Shown in pieces: positions 6,954-9,587 of a stretch of 9,587 bases of DNA (positions are counted from its first letter, which is position 1; every line of letters begins with the position of its first letter). The notes beneath the pieces are model-generated. The model did not search any database. It saw only the letters and a list, made by a program, of their open reading frames with translations, and had not been told where the DNA came from. Origin of the DNA: Burkholderiales bacterium (GTDB lineage: Bacteria; Pseudomonadota; Gammaproteobacteria; Burkholderiales; Usitatibacteraceae); the NCBI GenBank assembly GCA_025350945.1, contig JANXWW010000236.1, positions 1-9,587 on the forward strand, given 5' to 3'. The position numbers and the translations under genes are program-made.

Positions 6954-8879
6954 TTAGCTGTCAGTTTCGAGAAAACTCTTCAGCTTTTCACTGCGCGAAG
7001 GATGACGCAGTTTACGCAAAGCCTTGGCCTCTATTTGACGAATCCGCTCGCGCGTCACATCAAACTGTTTGCCCACTTCTTCTAGCGTGTGATCGGTGTT
7101 CATCTCAATACCAAAACGCATCCGCAATACTTTTGCTTCGCGTGGCGTGAGTGAATCCAGCACGTCTTTGGTCACATCGCGCAACGAGCCGTATTGTGCG
7201 GAATCGAGCGGTGCCAATGAATTCGTGTCTTCAATAAAGTCACCCAAATGCGAATCATCGTCGTCACCGATTGGTGTTTCCATTGAGATCGGCTCTTTGG
7301 AAATTTTCATGATCTTGCGAATCTTGTCTTCCGGCATTTCCATTTTCACCGCAAGCGTGGCCGGGTCGGGCTCAAGCCCGGTTTCCTGCAAGATTTGCCG
7401 CGAGATGCGATTCATCTTGTTGATTGTCTCAATCATGTGCACAGGAATGCGAATCGTGCGCGCCTGATCAGCGATGGAACGCGTGATGGCCTGACGAATC
7501 CACCACGTGGCGTAAGTCGAAAATTTATAACCGCGGCGATATTCAAACTTGTCCACGGCCTTCATCAAACCGATATTTCCCTCTTGAATCAAATCCAGGA
7601 ACTGCAAACCGCGATTAGTGTATTTCTTGGCAATCGAGATCACGAGGCGCAAATTAGCCTCAATCATTTCACGTTTGGCGCGGCGGGCTTTGGCCTCACC
7701 GGTACTCATCTGACGGGCGATTTCCTTCAGATCCTTGATCGGCAGACCCACTTCTTTTTGCAATTCGATCAGCGTTTCCTGCTGCTCCAAAATCGACGGC
7801 TTGAATTTTGTCAACGAAAGCGCATACGATTTACCGTTCGCAATTTCTTCAGCAATCCACTTCACATTGGTTTCGTTGCCGGGGAAAGACTTGATAAAAT
7901 GCGGGCGCGGCATGCCGGAATTTTTGACACACAATTCCTGAATCTCACGCTCGCGTTGACGAATGCCTTCGACCAGCCCGCGGAGCGAACTGCACAGCAA
8001 CTCAACCTGCTTGGCCGAGAAGCGAATTTGCATTAACTCGTTGGAAATTTCTTCCTGCAAATCTTTGTACGCGCGTGAGCGATGACCTTTTTCGGCCAAC
8101 ACTTTTTTCATGCGCTTAAATGTTTTGCGAATTGAATTAAATTTCGCCAGTGAATCCTGTTTTAGCAGTTCGAGATTGGCGGCAGCAATCGAGCCGTCCT
8201 CGTCTTCCTCTTCTTCGATTTCTTCCGCATCGTCGAGCTCTTCTTCTGACAACGCCGCTTCAGCAACTTCGGCTTCGTTCGGGTCCACCAAGCCATCAAC
8301 GACTTCATCAATTCGCATTTCGTCGTTCTCAACCTTGTCGGCGAGATTCAAAATTTCCTGAATCGTCGTCGGGCACGATGAAATCGCGTAGATCATGTGC
8401 TTCAAGCCGTCTTCGATACGCTTGGCGATTTCGATTTCGCCTTCGCGCGTCAGCAATTCAACCGAGCCCATTTCGCGCATGTACATGCGCACAGGATCGG
8501 TGGTGCGACCAAATTCGGAATCAACTGTGGTCAGCGCAGCCGTTGCTTCTTCCTCGGCATCATCATCATCGGACGAAACCGGTGCGGCTTCCGTCATCAA
8601 CAAGGTTTCAGCGTCGGGGGCCTCGTCGTAAACCTGAATCCCCATCTCGTTAAAGGTGGTGGTAATCGATTCAATCTGCTCGGCATCGACCATATCCGGC
8701 AAATGATCGTTGATCTCCGCGTAAGTCAAAAATCCGCGCTCTTTGCCTAAATTAATCAGGCTTTTTAGGCGCGTTCGTTGGACTTCAACGTCAATTTTTG
8801 CGGCTTCCTGTTTGCTCGCCTTAAAATTGGGGATCGGGAATTCGTCGTGATCACGAGCGCTTTTGGGTTTGCGTGCCAT
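6954..8879 (-). CDS. rpoD: RNA polymerase primary sigma factor RpoD (sigma-70)
   Basis: This 641-residue protein from the ATG at 8879 is the housekeeping sigma factor that directs core RNA polymerase to -10/-35 promoters. Regions seen: 1.1 (about 33-110); 1.2 (122-155, SEFGRTTDPVRMYMREMG); a long non-conserved region (156-395) with a strongly acidic patch at 208-229; region 2 (403-475, IANLRLV-like EANLRLVISIAKKY, GLQFLDLIQEGNIGLMKAVD, STYATWWIRQAITR); region 3 (480-555, with GDDDDSHLGDFIED around 538-551); and region 4 (575-630, LTPREAKVLRMRFGI, then the helix-turn-helix HTLEEVGKQFDVTRERIRQI). All are intact and length is usual for betaproteobacterial RpoD. The reading frame extends 30 codons upstream to a TTG at 8969, but that extension looks non-coding and the ATG starts at the expected place. 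It is transcribed alone, with its own promoter and terminator; dnaG, a frequent neighbour, is not directly upstream. Confidence 0.98.
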   Translation of the reverse strand: MARKPKSARDHDEFPIPNFKASKQEAAKIDVEVQRTRLKSLINLGKERGFLTYAEINDHLPDMVDAEQIESITTTFNEMGIQVYDEAPDAETLLMTEAAPVSSDDDDAEEEATAALTTVDSEFGRTTDPVRMYMREMGSVELLTREGEIEIAKRIEDGLKHMIYAISSCPTTIQEILNLADKVENDEMRIDEVVDGLVDPNEAEVAEAALSEEELDDAEEIEEEEDEDGSIAAANLELLKQDSLAKFNSIRKTFKRMKKVLAEKGHRSRAYKDLQEEISNELMQIRFSAKQVELLCSSLRGLVEGIRQREREIQELCVKNSGMPRPHFIKSFPGNETNVKWIAEEIANGKSYALSLTKFKPSILEQQETLIELQKEVGLPIKDLKEIARQMSTGEAKARRAKREMIEANLRLVISIAKKYTNRGLQFLDLIQEGNIGLMKAVDKFEYRRGYKFSTYATWWIRQAITRSIADQARTIRIPVHMIETINKMNRISRQILQETGLEPDPATLAVKMEMPEDKIRKIMKISKEPISMETPIGDDDDSHLGDFIEDTNSLAPLDSAQYGSLRDVTKDVLDSLTPREAKVLRMRFGIEMNTDHTLEEVGKQFDVTRERIRQIEAKALRKLRHPSRSEKLKSFLETDS

Positions 8880-8931
8880 GTGGGTGGTATCCGTTTGCGG
8901 TGATGTGCGTGTTATGCAATGAGCCACCCAT
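8851..8931 (-). CDS. Possible 26-codon upstream ORF overlapping the rpoD start
   Basis: On the rpoD leader, ATG at 8931-8929 opens a frame encoding MGGSLHNTHITANGYHPHGT plus QTQKRS, ending with TGA at 8853-8851. It is in a different frame from rpoD and overlaps its first 29 nt. AAAGG (8940-8936) sits 4 nt before this ATG, a better Shine-Dalgarno than rpoD has. The peptide matches nothing I know and may be chance. If translated, it would unwind the hairpin described at 8881-8930 and could couple to rpoD translation. Confidence 0.2.
   Translation of the reverse strand: MGGSLHNTHITANGYHPHGTQTQKRS
8881..8930 (-). promoter_or_regulatory. Start-proximal stem in the rpoD leader mRNA
   Basis: In the rpoD transcript UGGGUGG (8930-8924) can pair perfectly with CCACCCA (8887-8881), seven pairs, six of them counting G-C or strong stacking, with a 36-nt loop. 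The 3' arm ends one nucleotide before the rpoD AUG, where ribosomes load. The only Shine-Dalgarno-like bases, GGAUA (8895-8891), lie in the loop just beside the arm. Pairing could limit initiation, but the long loop weakens the case. Confidence 0.35.
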
Positions 8932-8991
8932 GGCGCCTTTAATGCACAATGAGTTTTGCCAATTGCCAAATAAATTAGCGGGGAACCTTCA

Positions 8992-9018
8992 ATTATAGCA
9001 AAAGAGGCTATTTTTCAA
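8992..9018 (-). promoter_or_regulatory. rpoD promoter with perfect extended -10
   Basis: The minus strand carries TGCTATAAT: the TG of an extended -10 at 9000-8999 and a perfect TATAAT at 8997-8992. A -35-like TTGAAA lies at 9018-9013 with a short 15-bp spacer; TATTGA gives 17 bp but matches less well. The extended -10 would compensate for the poor -35. The expected start of transcription near 8985 gives a leader of about 105 nt before the rpoD ATG. Confidence 0.7.
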
Positions 9019-9032
9019 TAGTGCTTTTGCTA
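8996..9032. repeat. 37-bp palindrome over the rpoD promoter
   Basis: Outer arms TAGCAAAAG (8996-9004) and CTTTTGCTA (9024-9032) are perfectly complementary. Inner arms CTATT (9008-9012) and AATAG (9017-9021) pair around a 4-nt loop, TTTC, with a small internal loop of AGG against TG. The structure spans from inside the -10 box, through the spacer, to beyond the -35 of the rpoD promoter. No T-run follows, so it is more like an operator or DNA cruciform than a terminator. Confidence 0.75.
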
Positions 9033-9147
9033 ATTATTTGATTTGTAGACGGTTTTAGCGTTCTTAATATCAAGAAAGCAAACTCTAGCATTGGCGAGCA
9101 TCTTCAGCCATTAGTTCCTTGAAATGCACGCCAGTATTAGCGTTTCA

Positions 9148-9176
9148 TCTACAATTTAATTTCACCCTGCTACAAT
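9148..9176 (+). promoter_or_regulatory. Candidate sigma-70 promoter for the right-edge gene
   Basis: TCTACA (9148-9153, 4 of 6 to TTGACA) and TACAAT (9171-9176, 5 of 6 to TATAAT) are separated by exactly 17 bp. The start of transcription would be near 9183, about 80 nt before the ATG at 9264. CTACAAT occurs twice, at 9149-9155 and 9170-9176, 21 bp apart. Confidence 0.45.
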
Positions 9177-9241
9177 ATTAAATGGGGTCACATTTCCGAG
9201 TTGCCAGATCATCAGGCGTACCATGCAGTATGAAATTAAAT
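9154..9241. repeat. Imperfect 17-bp inverted repeat flanking the right-edge gene's promoter and leader
   Basis: ATTTAATTTCACCCTGC (9154-9170) and the complement of 9225-9241 (ATTTAATTTCATACTGC) match at 15 of 17 positions, the first 11 exactly. The left arm fills the whole spacer of the candidate plus-strand promoter; the right arm lies 23 bp before the ATG at 9264. The 54 bp between begin with a TACAAT box and include GGGGTCACATTTCC. Paired operators or the ends of a tiny mobile element are both possible. Confidence 0.55.
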
Positions 9242-9263
9242 CAGAAAGCACGCGGCTAATTTT

Positions 9264-9587
9264 ATGAAACAACCGATCCTCACTCAGCGACTCAGCCGCG
9301 ACGAATTTGCAGCGCTGCAGCAAGTAAGCGACATGCCTAAATCGGGGAAACCGAGCGCTTGCGTGGCTAGAAACGCGCGGCATTTAGTCGGTATCAAATT
9401 GCTCACGCACCACAAGGACGGCAGCTATGCGCTGACCGAAAAAGGCAGCGTGGCATTGTTTGTCAAAAACTGCATCGCGGGCTTAAGCGCGCTGGCGGAA
9501 AATGCAGATACCAAACTGGATGCATCGGTGGCAACGTTTCTCGGTCGCAAAGGGCATATTGTGGCGAGCGCCACAGCAGGACGTTTT
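9264..9587 (+). CDS. Unrecognised protein, N-terminal 108 codons (partial, runs off right edge)
   Basis: An open frame starts at ATG 9264 and stays open to the edge, so it carries no stop in the window. The protein begins MKQPILTQRLSRDEFAALQQ, and has ARHLVGIKLLTHHKDGSYAL followed by TEKGSVALF at about 38-66. That stretch, a helix, a hairpin with 'GSYALTEKG', then a helix, resembles the wing of winged-helix DNA-binding proteins, but the match is general and the rest (a mixed helical stretch ending SATAGRF) fits nothing I recognise. Third-position base use looks coding and like the neighbours. No strong Shine-Dalgarno precedes the ATG. It is divergent from rpoD and has a plausible promoter at 9148-9176. 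Function unknown. Confidence 0.65.
   Translation, partial: MKQPILTQRLSRDEFAALQQVSDMPKSGKPSACVARNARHLVGIKLLTHHKDGSYALTEKGSVALFVKNCIAGLSALAENADTKLDASVATFLGRKGHIVASATAGRF

Larger units (their letters stand above)
8880..9263. other. Divergent intergenic region between rpoD and the right-edge gene
   Basis: This 384-bp stretch has no confident gene. Reading from rpoD outward it holds the rpoD leader with a 7-bp start-proximal pairing and a possible small upstream ORF, the rpoD extended -10 promoter covered by a long palindrome (8996-9032), about 115 bp with nothing recognisable (9033-9147), and a candidate plus-strand promoter with inverted-repeat arms (9148-9241) for the gene at 9264. Confidence 0.7.

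Noticed and set aside
7395..8036. 213-codon open frame on the plus strand inside rpoD
   Set aside because: It is antisense to conserved regions of rpoD and its frame reflects rpoD codon structure; no ribosome site or recognisable domain.
8880..8969. 30-codon N-terminal extension of rpoD starting at TTG
   Set aside because: The extension lies within the transcribed leader, resembles no RpoD N-terminus, and the ATG at 8879 starts at the expected position.
9162..9383. 73-codon minus-strand open frame
   Set aside because: It overlaps the better plus-strand coding region from 9264 and lacks any motif; likely a shadow.

Overview
The window looks like chromosomal DNA of a proteobacterium, most likely a betaproteobacterium. 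The best evidence is the housekeeping sigma factor: its region 1.2, the 'AKRIEDGLKHMIYAISSCP' stretch and its region 4 read like betaproteobacterial RpoD. That placement rests on remembered family features, not on a search. Base composition is moderate (about 50% GC by eye), and coding density is high.

Layout, left to right. (1) 1-308, minus strand: the 5' end of a type I polyketide/fatty-acid-synthase-like gene, showing only the first part of a ketoacyl synthase domain; the rest lies off the left edge. (2) 588-664, minus: a complete tRNA with anticodon CAU, better read as tRNA-Ile2 (lysidine-modified) than as elongator tRNA-Met. A 15-bp tandem repeat and a TATAAT box lie upstream of it. (3) 858-3596, plus: a large fusion of an ADP-forming acetyl-CoA-synthetase-like module with a C-terminal GNAT acetyltransferase (Pat/PatZ-type architecture). 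(4) 3615-6716, minus, convergent with the previous gene and only 18 bp from it: a membrane hybrid histidine kinase with two tandem periplasmic solute-binding domains and a C-terminal receiver (BvgS/EvgS-like sensor). (5) 6954-8879, minus: rpoD, with a clear intrinsic terminator at 6893-6922 and a strong extended -10 promoter near 8992-9018. (6) 9264 to the right edge, plus, divergent from rpoD: the start of an unrecognised gene, possibly with a winged-helix-like N-terminus.

No operon links these genes. Each has its own orientation or terminator, so the window is a set of single transcription units. Possible themes are acetyl-CoA/protein-acetylation control, nutrient or small-molecule sensing by the hybrid kinase, and the primary sigma factor. 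The most interesting parts are regulatory. The rpoD promoter is overlaid by a long palindrome. The rpoD leader can pair just upstream of the start codon and contains a short overlapping upstream ORF with a better ribosome-binding site than rpoD. The divergent promoter spacer has an inverted copy 71 bp away. Also notable, the Pat-like protein keeps the phosphorylatable histidine that E. coli PatZ lacks. I see no CRISPR array, insertion sequence, phage gene or defence system here.
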